Positions 11,055-23,199 of a DNA stretch of 64,000 bases are shown piece after piece (the stretch's first letter is position 1; each line of letters opens with the position of its first letter). The position numbers and the translations under genes are program-made. Below the pieces are notes generated by a model that was not told where the DNA came from, did not search any database, and saw only the letters and a program-made list of their open reading frames with translations. The DNA comes from Akebia trifoliata (Eukaryota; Streptophyta; Magnoliopsida; Ranunculales; Lardizabalaceae): contig CM030717.1 in assembly GCA_017979445.1 (NCBI GenBank), forward strand, positions 20,819,288-20,883,287, given 5' to 3'.

Positions 11055-11323
11055 TTTAAATTAGATTTGTTAAAAAAATGTTAAGGAGAACATTTATTGT
11101 CAATAATTTTTTAATAAAGTTATTTTCTTTTGAATAAATATTTATTTCTCTTTTGAATGATCATTGCGTGAATAGGTTAATTAATGGATTGGTGCACAAA
11201 CTTCAATAAAATGATTCCTTAAAAATGTTATCAAGGGGGTAATACTGAAATTGATTAAATTTACCTTTGATGGGGGTCATATATGATTATCATTGCGCCT
11301 AAACTCAAGCGTCCACCTCCTAG

Positions 11324-12586
11324 TTGGAGTGTAAGTCTAGTCGGTTAGAACGAGCGACAATACCAAGTCAACAATCAGAGATGGCTTCAGAATCTGAGCT
11401 CACAAAGATCCGTAAGATTTTGGTAGCCTTTGCCAATGATATCAACAGTATAAAGGGCAAAGTGGAAGCCTTAGTACAGATTTCAGAATCAACGGGCAAT
11501 CCCCTTGATGATCCTAAAGGAAAAAGGATAGAAGAAAATACATCGAGACGTGCACATGAGGTTTTTTAACTCAACGGAGATGAAGAATATGTCGATGAGA
11601 ATCCAGTGTTGGCCAATCGAATGTCTCAACTGGAGTCAACTATGAATAGTATAAAAGGTATCGATGAAATTGCAGCAGGCATTGAAGCCCTGAATCATAT
11701 CCCTAGAATTCATCTGCTAGAGAAGTTTGTGATGCCTGAAATGGGCAAGTTCAGTGGGACAGGATGTGCAAAAACACATCTTAAAGTGTATGTTACCAAC
11801 ATGCACACTATGGGGCACAGTGATGAACATATGACGTTATTATTTCAGAGAACTCTGTCCGGGTCAGCTCTACGATGGTTGATGTCTCAAGACCCAACTA
11901 TAGTAGGTACATGAGAAAAAAAGTCGAAAGCTTTCTGGCATCAGTATAAGTACAGTACTGAGATTGAGACTTCAAGAAGGGATCTGGAGTCAACTAAGCA
12001 GAAAAATGGAGAAACTTTTACTGACTTCATCAGCCGTTGGAGAGCCAAAGCTGTCCAAATGTGGGATAGGCCATCATAAAAGGAATAAGTAGCCATCATC
12101 CTGAAAAATCTTACACAAGGATATGCTCAGCACTTAGTTGCTCAATATCTTCCTACCTTTGAATCCCTATTACAAGCCGGAAGCCAACTCGAAGATGCGT
12201 TTGCTTCTGAGGTTCTTTCCAACCCCTCGGATAACAAGTCCAAGAAACCTTATGTTTTCAAACCCAGTATCAACTATGCTTACATGGCCAACACTTCAGT
12301 TCAACCACCAGCCCGGACCAATAATCAAGCCCACTCGAGTCAACCCTGAACTCCATGCAAATTTACCAATTTAGGGATGACCCTTACCGTAACTTTGCAA
12401 AAACTGTTGAAAAAATGGCTACATACCCCAATTCAACCCCGACCTTTACCAAATCTCCTGCCAGCCGGACACAACCCTAACTTGTTCTGTGAATTTCATC
12501 AAAATCTTGGTCATCACACTGATCGATGTATCACTCTTTGTCCTGCCATTCAAAATCTTATTGACATCACCAAATGTCACTACTAA
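11324..12586 (+). pseudogene. gag: gag of the nested Tat-like element, broken
   Basis: Capsid-forming protein. It begins with a charged N-terminal segment (MASESELTKIRKILVAF), then MSQLESTMNSIKGID, the capsid core MPEMGKFSGTGCAKTHLKVYVTNM (about 11750-11805), RTLSGSALRWLMSQDP, TDFISRWRAKAVQM and LEDAFASEV. It closes with a zinc-knuckle-like LFCEFHQNLGHHTDRCITL (12480-12540). The form C-x2-H-x4-H-x4-C is unlike the usual CCHC spacing. Stops lie at 11567, 11912 and 12079, with a frame change near 12350. Confidence 0.8.
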
Positions 12587-14267
12587 TCCACTACCCACCT
12601 ATCAATCTCCACCAACCCTGAACATGGTTTGCCATACCCCATTATTGTTTGATCTCGTCTCTCTCATCCATCCAATCCAAGTCAAACCGCCTAGTTACCC
12701 CCTTGCTGGGATAGCTTTCACTGATGAGGTTTTTACCACAAATTATGAACCATTTGATCTAATCTCGGATGATACGTATTGTTTATCCCCGCCTCGCTAC
12801 AGTAGCCCCGCATTCACTAGTTACCTGTTGGCTCAAATGAACCCGAAAAGCCCTGTATCTTTGACAGATGAAGATTCATACTTGTTAACTAAAGAAGATG
12901 AGCCTTTCTTCCTCTCCTGTGATAAAGTTAGACATAGGACTCGAGGGAGAAGAATTTTTAAGCTACAAGAACTCTATGTTGATAATCCTGCGGCCTTGGC
13001 AAGAAAAGAAAGAGAAGATTCCATTAAAGAAAATATCGAAGAAGATGACTCCGTGATCAAGCAGTTGAAGAAATCAGGAGTCAATATCTCGATTTGGGGT
13101 TTACTCATGGCTTCCACTACTCATAGAGAAGTCGTTCTCAAAGCATTACGTACAACCCAAGTCTCCCTTGATACTTCTCCAGATCAGCTGGCCAATATAG
13201 TAGGGGCAACTTACATAGAGAATATCTTATCCTTCTCAAACTCAGATCTCCCAAAATAAGGAGCAAGCCACACTAAGCCTTTGCACATCACAGTCGATTG
13301 TAACGGGATAAGGGTACCTCTAGTTTTGATTGATAATGGGAGTGCACTAAATGTGTGCCCTTTAAAGACTGCAACCTGTCTCGGGTTTAAGACTGAAGAT
13401 CTCAAGCATACTAATCAAGGTGTTAGGGCCTATGATAACACCAAGAAGGATGTATTGGAAATTTTGCACCTTCGATTGTCCACAGGCATAGCTGATTTTC
13501 CTGTGAAATTTCAGGTTATTGATATCCAGTCCTCCTTCAATTTACTGTTAGGGAGACCATGGTTACACTAGATCAAAGTCATACCTTCTACGCTACACTA
13601 GAAAGTTAAATTTATCAAGGATGGGCTAGTGATTACTCTTCATGGAGATGTTGAAATTATAAGAATTGTAAATAGTACCGAAGCCAAGAACGAGCCACTA
13701 CTTGAGATTCAGCCAGAACAACAGGGGATAGAGCTTAGCGGGTTTGAATTTGAGAAAATCTGCTCGGTCCAATGGGATCACTCTATAAAATAATATTTCT
13801 CTATCGAGAATACCTTTAACTGCTACATGGCCAATATATTCAAAAAAATGAGATTTTTCCCTGGTATGGGCCTAGGTCGTAAGCAATAAGGTATTAAAGA
13901 AATACTAGTGATTAAAGAAGTCATTGGCACATTCGGGCTAAGATATGAGCCTACTAAGGAAGATTGGGCCCAATACTGGAAGGCAAAGTGAGACAAAGCA
14001 ATTGCAAAAAGGCAAAGGCGCACTACGGATCTCATTAAAATAAAATCCTATCGTAAGATCCTTCATGGCTATTTCGTGAAAGAAGGAGAAGACTTCCGCT
14101 ATTATGGGTTCCTAGAGCCATTCATTGATCACATCACAGGTACTCGTCTGTCGGGATTTGAGATATTCTTTGGCATGGAATGGCCTGAAAAAGAAGCAAG
14201 CACAGAAGCTGAAGAAAAGGAAGTTGAAGACTGGCAACTTAATCTGGACTCTCTCAATATTGATTAG
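12489..14267 (+). pseudogene. Protease region of the nested element with G-patch-like motif
   Basis: An acidic linker (12603-13259) ends in a stop that precedes the retropepsin-type aspartic protease. The active-site stretch LVLIDNGSALNVCP lies at about 13320-13361, with the flap region following and the second hallmark FNLLLGRPWLH at 13540-13570. Downstream at 13849-13892 is a G-patch-like FFPGMGLGRKQ, a usual companion of the protease in Tat elements, and then EDFRYYGFLEPF. The protease would cut the gag-pol polyprotein. Stops at 13257, 13569, 13790 and 13888 break it. Confidence 0.75.
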
Positions 14268-14555
14268 TTGTTCATTGAAGATCGCAGTGTCATAGTGTTA
14301 TCAATTGAGAAGGGGATCCCAAATCCTTAGTCTGTAATCAAACCCGTTGTTGGGTGTCTCTCTAATTATCATGTAATTAGTCCTGTGCTACATGTCAAGA
14401 CTAGGTCTGTCAGTCCTTTTAGTCATGTTCAGTCTGACATGCCTGATTAGTCATTTATTTCTGTTGAGTCAAATAAGTTAGCTATTTTCGCGGAGTCTGT
14501 TATTTCTAGTAAGTCTGTTATTCTTGCTGAGTCAAGTGAGTCTGTTAAGTCTGCA

Positions 14556-15660
14556 ATGAGTCTTGCTACCCCATCTTTTTTTAATGAAATGAAAGAAATT
14601 TTTGATTACCCTGAGCGTAATAATATTTTAACTAATAATCTGACTTCGGAGGGAGAATCATCTGACGAAGAAACTCCTCCTGAAATAATCAAATTACTTG
14701 AACAAGAAAACGAACGTCGGGCTCAACCTCTAGTAGAGGAGGTAGAGGTTATCAAGCTCGGAACAAAAGAAAGTCCTCAAGAAATTCGAATTGGGGTCAC
14801 CTTATCTTCCGATGAACGTAAGGGAATAGTAAACTTGCTCAAAACGTTCAAAGACGAGTTCGCGTGGTCTTACAAGGATATGTCGAGAGTAAGCACAGAT
14901 ATTGTTCAACATCGGATTTCGTTATATCCTGATGCTCGACCAATCAAACAGAAACTTCGACGTATGAAGCCAGAATGGACTCTTAAAATTAAAGAAGAAG
15001 TTACGAAGCAGATTAACACTGGATTTTTGGAAGTAGTAGAGTACCCTGAGTGGATTGCCAATGTCATCCCAGTGCCGAAAAAGGATGGAAAAGTCTGAAT
15101 GTGTGTGGACTGTAGAAACCTAAATAAAACAAGCCCAAAAGACAATTTTCCTTTACCACACATAGATGTTCCAGTAGATAGTACAGCAGGGCACGCTTTG
15201 TTGTCCTTCATGGATGGTTTTTCTTGGTACAATCAGATAAAAATGAATCCTCGGGATATGTAAAAAATGTCCTTCATCACACACTGGGAAACTTTTTGCT
15301 ACAAGGTTATGCCTTTTGGTTTGAAGAACACTAGAGCTACCTATCAAAGAGCAGCCACGACTTTACTGCATGACATGATACATAAGGAAGGCTTTTAGAA
15401 GAAATGATAGTCAAATCTAAGGAACGACTGGGACACGTTGCTGCATTAGAAAAGTTTCTCACAAGGATTCAAAAGTACCAACTCCGCCTCAACCTGCAGA
15501 AATGCGTATTTGAAATAACTTCTGAAAAATTGTTGGGATTTGTGGTCAGTCAAAGAGGGATCGAAGTAGACCCTGTGAAAATTAAAGCTATCCAAGATAT
15601 GCCACCACCTGAGACTGAAAAGCAAATTCGAGATTTTTTAGGCAGAATCTAGTATGTCAG
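14556..15660 (+). pseudogene. pol: Reverse transcriptase of the nested element, catalytic motif lost
   Basis: RNA-dependent DNA polymerase domain. Visible parts: EFAWSYKDM, HRISLYPDARPIKQKLRRMKPEW, EYPEWIANVIPVPKKDGKV, then after a stop MCVDCRNLNKTSPKDNFPLPHID, FMDGFSWYNQIKMNP, KVMPFGLKN and QRAATTLLHDMIHKEG. The YVDD box expected directly after HKE is absent: 15388-15410 reads through TAG and TGA stops and a short deletion. The thumb (LRLNLQKCVFEI, LLGFVVSQRGIEVDPVKIKAI, FLGRI) follows. The copy cannot be catalytic. Confidence 0.85.
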
Positions 15661-16700
15661 CAGATTCATCGCTCAACTCACCAATGTCTGCGAACCTATT
15701 TTCAAGCTTCTCAAAAAGAATGAACCAATAGTTTGGAATGAGCAATGTCAAAAGGCTTTCGACCAAGTCAAGGAGTATCTCTTGAACCCGCCTATTTTGA
15801 TTCCACCTACACCGGGTGAACCACTTCTTCTTTATCTGTCACAAAAGAAGCTATGGGATGCATGCTTGCACAGTATGATAACGATACTCGCAAAGAAAGA
15901 GCTATCTACTACATCAACAAAAAGATGTTAGAGTATGAACGAAAGTATTCAGCTCTCGAAAAAACTTGCTTAACACTAGTATGGGCTACTCAGAGACTCT
16001 CGCACTATATGCTATCTCATTCAATTATCTTGTTATCTCGGATGGATCCTGTCAAGTATCTCTTTGAGAAACTAGTACTGACAGGGAGAACCGCACGATG
16101 GTTACTTTGTTATCAGAGTTTGACATCACACATGTTACACATAAATCTATCAAAGGGAGAGTTGTAACAGAATACTTGGCAGATCACTCGGTAGTAGAAG
16201 GAATAAGGCATATTGATCAGTTCCAAGATGAGAATATCTTACGCGTTGAAGAAGAACCACAGAACCAAACATGGCAGCTGTACTTTGATGGAGCCGCCAA
16301 TCAGAATGGGTATGGAATAAGGGCAGTCATGTTTTCTCCGGAAGGATGCCACATGCCGATCGCCATTAAGTTTAATTTTTCTAACACCAATAACACAGCG
16401 GAATATGATGCATGTATCGCTGGGCTTGAAGCTACTTTGAATCTAGGCATTACAGAAATCGAAGTATTTAGGGATTTAGCCTTGGTCATACATCAGTCAT
16501 TAGAAGAATGGAAGACTAGGGATGAAAAGTTGAAACCTTATCATGAGTATCTATTAAACTTAGTGAGTAAGTTTAAAGTTATCCTCTTCCAACACTTGTC
16601 AAGAGAAGATAATAGATTTGTTGACTCTTTAATCACTCTATCTTCAATGATCCATTTGCCCCCTGGCATGGAATTGAGGCCGATCACTGTTGAAGTCAAA
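15660..16700 (+). pseudogene. pol: RNase H and second (archaeal-type) RNase H of the nested element
   Basis: The first RNase H spans about 15800-16200 with a frame change near 15845 (MGCMLAQYDNDTRKERAIYYINKKM, YSALEKTCLTLVWA, HYMLSHS) and another near 16100. A second RNase H at 16270-16700 reads WQLYFDGAANQNG, TAEYDACIAGLEATLNLGI, EVFRDLALVIHQ and DNRFVDSLITLSSM. The Asp, Glu and Asp of the second domain are visible, but the usual GDS is RDL. Carrying both domains is diagnostic of the Tat lineage. The domains would remove template RNA during reverse transcription. Confidence 0.85.
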
Positions 16701-16939
16701 GATAAATCTACATATTACCATCAGATTAACATTGCTACTCGACTACCCGATGGAAAGCCATGGTACACAGATATAAAAAGAGTGTTGGAAAAGCAAGAAT
16801 TCCTGGAAGAAACATCAAGGAAGGAACGACAAACCCTACTAAGATTAGCATCTCAATTCATCATGTGTGCAGGAAGTTTATACAAAAGATCTTATGATGG
16901 GATTTATTTGTCGTGTGTTGATGAAGATCAGGCTGAACA

Positions 16940-17935
16940 AATAATGGTTGAACTACATTCAGGGGAATGTGCCCCCCACATGAGTAGGAAAATGCTATAG
17001 CTAAGAAAATTATGAGACAAGGGTACTACTGGCTCACGATGGAAATCGATTCTCATCACATGGTAAAGACCTGCCACAAGTGCCAAATACATGCAAACCT
17101 CATACATGTGCCACCTTCTCAATTAGTTAGTCTGACTTCACCGTGGCCATTTTCAGTATGGGGAATTGACATTATTGGTAAAATATCACCTAAGGCATCA
17201 AACGGGCATGAATACATTCTAGTTGCTATTGATTATTTTACTAAGTGGGTCGAAACTGCCTCGTATGCTGTCCTCACTGCATCTCGAGTTGCGAAGTTTA
17301 TCCAGACGAACATCATCAGTCGATATGGGATATCTTCGGAACTGATTTCTGATAACGGGTCACACTTCAAAGCTAAGGTTATTACACTGTGTTCAAAGTT
17401 CAAAATCTCACACCACAAATCATCCCCTTACCGTCCGCAAACCAATGGAGAGGTTGAAGCGGCCAATAAGAATCTAAAGACAATCATCAGGAAAATGTGT
17501 CAATCACATCGAGATTGGTAAGAAAAACTATCATTTGCACTATGGGCATATCGAACTTCAATTCGATGCTCTATTGGAGCTACTCCCTACTCCTTAGTGT
17601 ACGGCATGGAAGCAATCTTACCAGTTGAAATGGAAATTTCGTCTCTCAGGGTATTGTTGGAAAGAGCTTTGTACCATGTACAAGCTTATCAAAGAAGAGT
17701 CGCCCATGCATTTGACAAAAAGATCAAAGCTTGGCACTTCCAAGTCGGAGACTTGGTACTCAAAGAAAATCGAACACCTATCTTTGACCCTAGAGGGAAG
17801 TTCAAACCAAATTAGGGAGGTCCGTTCATTATCAAGGAAATATTATCAGGAAAAGCTATCAGACTTCAAGATTATGATGGAATCGAATTACTAGAACCAA
17901 CCAACCTTGACCAAATTAAACGGTACTACATTTAA
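16940..17935 (+). pseudogene. pol: Integrase of the nested element
   Basis: The zinc-binding region is HSGECAPHM...KTCHKCQIHA (16950-17095). The catalytic core has the first Asp in WGIDIIGKI (about 17160), the second in LISDNGSHF (about 17345) and the Glu in NGEVEAANKNLKTIIRK (about 17445), so the D,D-E set is still visible. The C-terminal part has SLVYGMEAILPVE and FQVGDLVLKE. Stops lie at 16998, 17519 and 17813 and a piece is missing near 17660. Integrase would join the cDNA to host DNA; this copy is dead. Confidence 0.85.
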
Positions 17936-19430
17936 GGAGGTCATCTTTGACCGAATCAATTCTCCTACTACCCAGTTCAATATACCCTTTCTCAACCCCT
18001 TTGCAGCCTTTTCAAAAAAGAATTATGCCTTTTTATTTCTCAGTCTGATCACCTAACCTAGGGGAGGGAAGAATTCGAACTACGTTTTGGTCTAATCCCA
18101 AAATCCTACGGTACGTAGGCAACCTGAGAAGTTACTTCAGGCCCGACCACATTAAAATAAGAAAAATATATATTTTTCTACAAAAAACATATAAACAAAA
18201 ATATAATATAATATTGTCAAATAGGGAAGAAAGTTCAAAGAAAAATAAAAAATACCACACAAAGGGCATTCGGGTTTTTGACCTCAAAATCCCTTTCTTT
18301 ATATACCCAGTCCTAGGCTTACTCATAAAAATCCTCCTAAGTACCGTGCGAAAAGTCAAGGAAGATAGCAAAGCATGATCAGACAGTAACTTTAGAAGTT
18401 CAGAAGGGAAGAAAAAGAAAAATAATTGATGAAGCCTGCTAAGTTAAAAACCCGAAAAGGGAGACTTAGGCAAAAATTAAGGTAAGCTCGCAATGTTGAA
18501 AATCCAAAAAGACGGTCTTGGCAACAATCAGAGCAAAGAAAAAAGGAAAAGAGCTCGCTAGTTTAAAAACCTGAAAGGGCAATATAGGCAAAAGTTAGAG
18601 CAATAAAGAAAAATTAAAAAAATCTCCGGGACATTAAAAAGCTAAGAGCGGTCCGAGCTAAAACCTCAGAAGTCCGAATAATCAAGTTCAATACTTAGCT
18701 TAAACCAGGCACAGACTCCGAAGCCACAAGTATCTTGTCTACGATCAATCTAAAAATTTTTACTTCCCCAAGTGAACCAAGGGAAAGAATGGAGAATTCT
18801 ATGATGAGTCTCAAAAGGAAATATTTTGTTTTCTAAAACCTGACTCAAAACCTTCAAAAAAATTAATCAAAATTAAAAGTTGGATCTTTATTGCGCTTGT
18901 GGTAATCAAATATTTCAAACCTTCATACAAGGGCATTTTCTTTCTTTTTTAATATGTAGTTTTCCTGCTTATACTAGGGGCATTTTTTTTAATTTTTACA
19001 TGATGTGTTAAATTATCTCGAATGCCATGTTTCCTGTCAAACTAAGGGTATTTTATTTTTAAGGTTGAGCAATATTAATCATAAAAAATAAAAAGAATTC
19101 CAAACTTAAGGTTACCCTCTTGATAACAATTTTTCGAAAAACCCTTGAGGTTCAAAAGAAATAAAAACTTAGGTTTTAGATTCATAAAACTTTTTGATAA
19201 AACCTTGAGGTTCAAGCAAAAGCACTTCGGATCTCACATTTGGTGGTACCCAGAGATTAACTCGTAACCCTTTCACCTAGAATAGGAGATAGGGCATTTT
19301 TTTTTCAGATTCAATCATTCTTTCCCAGATCTATTCATTCCTAGATTCAATCATTCTTTTCCAGATTCATTTTAATCATTCTTCTCCAGATTCATTCATT
19401 CTTTTCCAAAATTCATTCATTCCTCAGCCA
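17936..19430 (+). other. 3' UTR of the nested element
   Basis: Long non-coding tail after integrase. The segment at 18070-18145 (GAACTACGTTTTGGTCTAAT ... ACGGTACGTAGGCAACCTGA) is a motif recurrent in the 3' UTR of plant Tat-type elements, as far as I recall. The remainder is A-rich with short direct repeats such as GCTCGCAATGTTGAAAATCC and GCTCGCTAGTTTAAAAACC. Confidence 0.55.
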
Positions 19431-19431
19431 G

Positions 19432-19794
19432 TTGCCGCCAAGGGTTATCTTGGATTTTGCTCGATTGTCACCAAGTGTTATCTTGGATTTTGCTCGATTG
19501 CCGCCAAGGGTTAACTTGGATTTTGCTCAGTTGCCTCCAAGGATTATCTTGGATTTTGCTCAGTTGTCGCCAAGGGTTAACTTGGATTTTGCTCAGTTGC
19601 TAACAAGGGTTATCTTGGATTTTGCTCAGTTGCCGCCAAGGGTTAACTTGAATTTTGCTCAGTTGCCGCCAAGGGTTATCTTGGATTTTGCTCAGTTGCC
19701 GTCAAGGGTTATCTTGGATTTTGCTCAGATGCCGCCAAGGGTTAACTTGGATTTTGCTCAGTTTCCGCCAAGGGTTATCTTGGATTTTACTCAG
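19432..19794 (+). repeat. 33-bp tandem array, 11 copies, in the nested element's 3' UTR
   Basis: The unit is TTGCCGCCAAGGGTT plus an 18-bp remainder. Because 33 is divisible by three, the array stays open and reads LPPRVILDFAQ over and over, alternating with LPPRVNLDFAQ. There is no ATG. It is preceded by shorter ATTCATTC-type repeats (19310-19430). Tandem arrays in this UTR are known in Tat/Ogre elements and can seed satellites. Confidence 0.93.
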
Positions 19795-20085
19795 ATTATG
19801 CTTAGTTTTTTTAATTTTTACTTAGTTTCACACAGTACACACACTTACATTTGCACTTTTTAGTCAGGGAGAATTCTCTAAAATTCAATGATCTAATGCC
19901 GTCAGTGAGAGCTCGCGCTCAAGGACCTGACACTTTTTAGTTCGGGGAGAGTTTTACCCTCAAGGATCCGAACATCTAGACGAATTGCTAAATCAGGCTG
20001 CAAAATGAATTGTCACTAGTTTTGACATTCGGATATTGCACTATCTACCGAAATAGATTTGCTATCTAGCTTGCTTCAACCCTCT
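19795..20085 (+). other. 3' UTR between array and polypurine tract
   Basis: No open frame. Short GAGAGTTTTACCCTC-like text is seen near 19910-19960; nothing further can be assigned. Confidence 0.4.
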
Positions 20086-20101
20086 ACAAAATAGGGGCAT
20101 C
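20086..20101 (+). other. Polypurine tract of the nested element
   Basis: ACAAAATAGGGGCATC directly precedes the 3' LTR, at the place where plus-strand priming occurs. Confidence 0.6.
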
Positions 20102-21683
20102 TATAAACACCCCATTTTTGCACTTGCCTGATTAATCAACTCGTCAACCCGATTGCAACGGTTCCCAATGATGGATGATTATTTCAATGCTTTATTTGTC
20201 ACTAGATATGTTTCAGAAATTCAGATAAGGTATCTCAAACTAACAAAACCTTAGAAACCACGTTACGCTAGGAAAATATAACTCCAAAAACACAGAAATT
20301 ATCATTTTACCAACAAAAAAAGAAGCTTCAAGGTAAAAATCACTAAAAAATGACTAAATTACCAAAATACCCCTAACATCAAAACATCCCTAGAGCTTAC
20401 ATTACGCTTAGGAAAACCCTTTTAAACATATAAAATAAAAAATCGAAATTAAATAAATCATTTCACCAATTTTCACAAAATTCGACAAAATTATGAAAAT
20501 GCCCCTCATAAAGTTCACGATCATTTCGCACAAATTTTTTTAGAAATGATAAAAACTAACATTTCCATTAAATTCCTTAAGAAAAATCGATTTCAAAACA
20601 TCCTAGAACATCGAAAACCGACTTAAAATGCAAAAAGTCCTCTCCGACGGCAAAACGATAATTTTACAATTTTAATAATTAAAAATTCTGAAATTAATAA
20701 TTAAAATATTAATTAATGTAAAGTGAAATCCTGATTAAAATTAAAGTCAATCAAGTAAGACTAAAGTCAAGAAATTAAAGTCAATCAAGTAAGACTAAAG
20801 TCAAAATCCTAAAGTCAATCAAGTAAGACAAAAGTCAAGATATTAAAGTCAATCAAGTAAGACTAAATTCAAAATTTTAAAGTAAATTAAGACTAAAGTC
20901 AATCAAGTGAAACTAAAAGTCAAAACCCTAATAGAATTTTAATTAAATAATAACTTTTCTAAAACAATCCTAATTAAGTAATAACTCTATTTAAAATAAT
21001 TTTAATTAAACACTAACTCTACCTAAAATAATTCTAATTAAATACTAACTTTATCTAAATAAGTACTTAAAAAATCTATAAATAGGGGTCCCTACAACCT
21101 ATTTTCGTATCAAATAATAAACCCTAAGAGAAGTAGGTCAAAAAGCTTCTCTAACCTCCAATAAACCCTAATTTTGAAGCCCTAACTCCTTACCTAACAC
21201 CTATATCTCAATTTTAGCTCGAAAAAACACCTAAAAACCCTTTAAAAATACCTAGAAATCTATAAACAAATCTGAAGAATTCAGATCTAAGAAAGAGATA
21301 CCTTGTCTTGGAGATCTGAAGCGAATCCAATGACAGAACAAAGCGAGGAATATTGTACAAAGAACTATTCTATCGGATCTGAGGGAACAAGACCGTTGTC
21401 TTCGGAAAGGTATATATTTTTTATTTTTTTATTACTTAGGTCTTTCAGTAATGTAGTTTATTTGGAAATTAGTAAAGACCGGCGTTTGTCAGGCGGGGTT
21501 GGTGCCTAACACCTTCCAACCCCGTAATGTGATCCCTAGACTCAGTATATTCTGTAGTAGATTAGTTGATTTATTCATTTTGAGTCAATGATCGGTTCCT
21601 AGACCGTAATAACTAGGTGGCGACTCCCACACCTCAAAGGTCAAAAGTGAATCTGTGCACCCGGCGAATCGAGGGCGTTTTCA
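20102..21683 (+). repeat. 3' LTR (copy C) of the nested element
   Basis: Aligns with LTR B along its length and is complete at its 3' end (GGGCGTTTTCA), followed by CCATC, the same target duplication as before LTR B. The first bases are TATAAACACC instead of TGTAGACACC, G-to-A changes that remove the terminal TG. TATA box at 21077-21084; five to six 34-bp subrepeats. Confidence 0.92.
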
Positions 21684-21688
21684 CCATC

Positions 21689-22298
21689 CTACTATTCACT
21701 TCAAAATTCTGATCAATGGGCAATCGTTGTCGACCCTATGACCAATTACTCTCCTCCTGTTGCCTAAACAAACTCAACATTCGAATCAATAGTGGCTGAG
21801 ATATTAAAGCAACAACAGCAACTCATACAGACTGCCCAGAACCAGACTCAGGTAAACCAGGTTACTGCGAAAGCAATTAAAAATTTGAAGGTTCAGATGG
21901 GTCAGTTAGCTTCGTCCATAAGAGAGAAAAACGAAGGCCAGTTTTCCAGTCAAACAATGCCTAACCCAGTAGGAACTGTTTGAAAAGGACAGTATGAAAT
22001 CAATAGTCAGGCAGGTCCCTCTAATTCTATTCAAGCCATCCATACCTTACGATCTAGTAAATTGGTGGACAATAAAGTTGAGTTGCCTGAGGGGGTTCTA
22101 ACCAAAGAAGTAACCTTTAGTGTACCTTCCACAGAAAAAGAAGACCAATCCAAGGAAACATCTTCACCACTCGAGAGTCGAGTAATCATTCCCAAAGCCC
22201 CATTCCCTCATAGACTCATACACAATAAAAAAAAGAAAACAATTGGAAGGAATTTTAGAAGTATTCAAAAATGTTCAGATAAATATTCCCTTCCTTGA
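21689..22298 (+). pseudogene. gag: Athila-like gag, 3' part
   Basis: Continuation of the gag frame broken at 4293; the codon phase matches if the insertion and one CCATC are discounted. It reads through QQQQLIQTAQNQTQ and LKVQMGQLASSIREKNEGQ (21840-21950), the usual end of Athila gag. Stops lie at about 21767 and 21981. The frame then runs into a linker (VELPEGVLTKEV, PKAPFPHRL) that leads to the protease. Confidence 0.8.
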
Positions 22299-22399
22299 CG
22301 CAATTCATCAGATTCTCTCATATGCCAAATTTCTCAAATATCTTACCACAGTGAAGCTCAAAACTCCTGTGCCAAGAGAAGTTGTGATGACAGCCTAGT

Positions 22400-23000
22400 C
22401 TTCCTGTCTGATTTAGCAGAAAATTATTCCTAAATTCAAGGACCCAGGTTGTCATACAATTTCTGTGCACATAAGAGATACTATGATTGAGAAATGTCTA
22501 TTAGATCTTGGGACTAGTGTGAATCTTCTTCCTTTCTCAGTCTACTAGCAATTAGGTTTAGGTGAACTTAACCTACAGATATCACTCTTAGTTTAGCAGA
22601 TAGATCGGTGAAGATTCCTAAAGGGATAATGGAGGATGTGATCATTAAAGTGAAAGATTTCTATTTTTCTGCTGACTTTGTAGTTTTTGACACTGATCCT
22701 GTCATTAACCCAAATTCTCATGTTCCAGTCATCTTAGGAAGACCTTTCTTAGCCACTTCCGATGCAGTCATCAAGTGTCACAATGGTATCATGATCCTAA
22801 CATTTGGGGATATGAAGGTAAAAATGAATGTCTTCCAAAATAAGTTTCAATCTACTGACATGGATGATTTGGAAGAAGTCAACATGATCGACACCCTGGT
22901 CAGTAGCACTTTTGAAGAAGCGGAAAACAAAGATCCACTAGAAGAGTATTTTGGCCAATTCGGCCTTGAGTTTGATATTGAGAATCCATTAGGGAAGTGA
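22400..23000 (+). pseudogene. pol: Athila-like protease
   Basis: Aspartic protease with the active-site stretch LLDLGTSVNLLPFSVY (about 22498-22545), then SVKIPKGIMEDVIIKVKDFY and the second hallmark VPVILGRPFLATSDAVI (about 22720-22770). This matches the Athila protease order and wording. Stops interrupt it at 22545 and 22593. An acidic tail (DMDDLEEVNMIDTL) follows. Confidence 0.8.
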
Positions 23001-23199
23001 ACTCTCTTCTTGAATCTATACCTATGATGGATTTTCAACCAAAAATTCAGAGTCTCTCCACTCTCTCGTCACCCCCGATAGTTGAAGAAATTCCAAAGCT
23101 TGAGTTAAAACAATTGCCTGATACGCTGAATACGCATTTCTGGGTAATGCTGAGACTTTTCCCGTCATCATCTCTCCTACTCTAGAAAAATCACAAGAA

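Larger units (their letters stand above)
4294..21683 (+). mobile_element. Tat-like Ty3/gypsy retrotransposon, nested in the Athila gag
   Basis: A 17,390-bp insertion bounded by two direct LTRs (4294-5933 and 20102-21683) and by the target duplication CCATC (4289-4293 and 21684-21688). Order inside: leader with a captured gene fragment, DUF7745-like ORF1, gag, protease with G-patch-like motif, reverse transcriptase, RNase H, a second archaeal-type RNase H, integrase, 3' UTR with a 33-bp tandem array, polypurine tract. The extra ORF1 and second RNase H are characteristic of the Tat/Ogre lineage. The two LTRs differ by many substitutions and by subrepeat number, so the insertion is old. All coding domains are broken. 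Confidence 0.92.
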
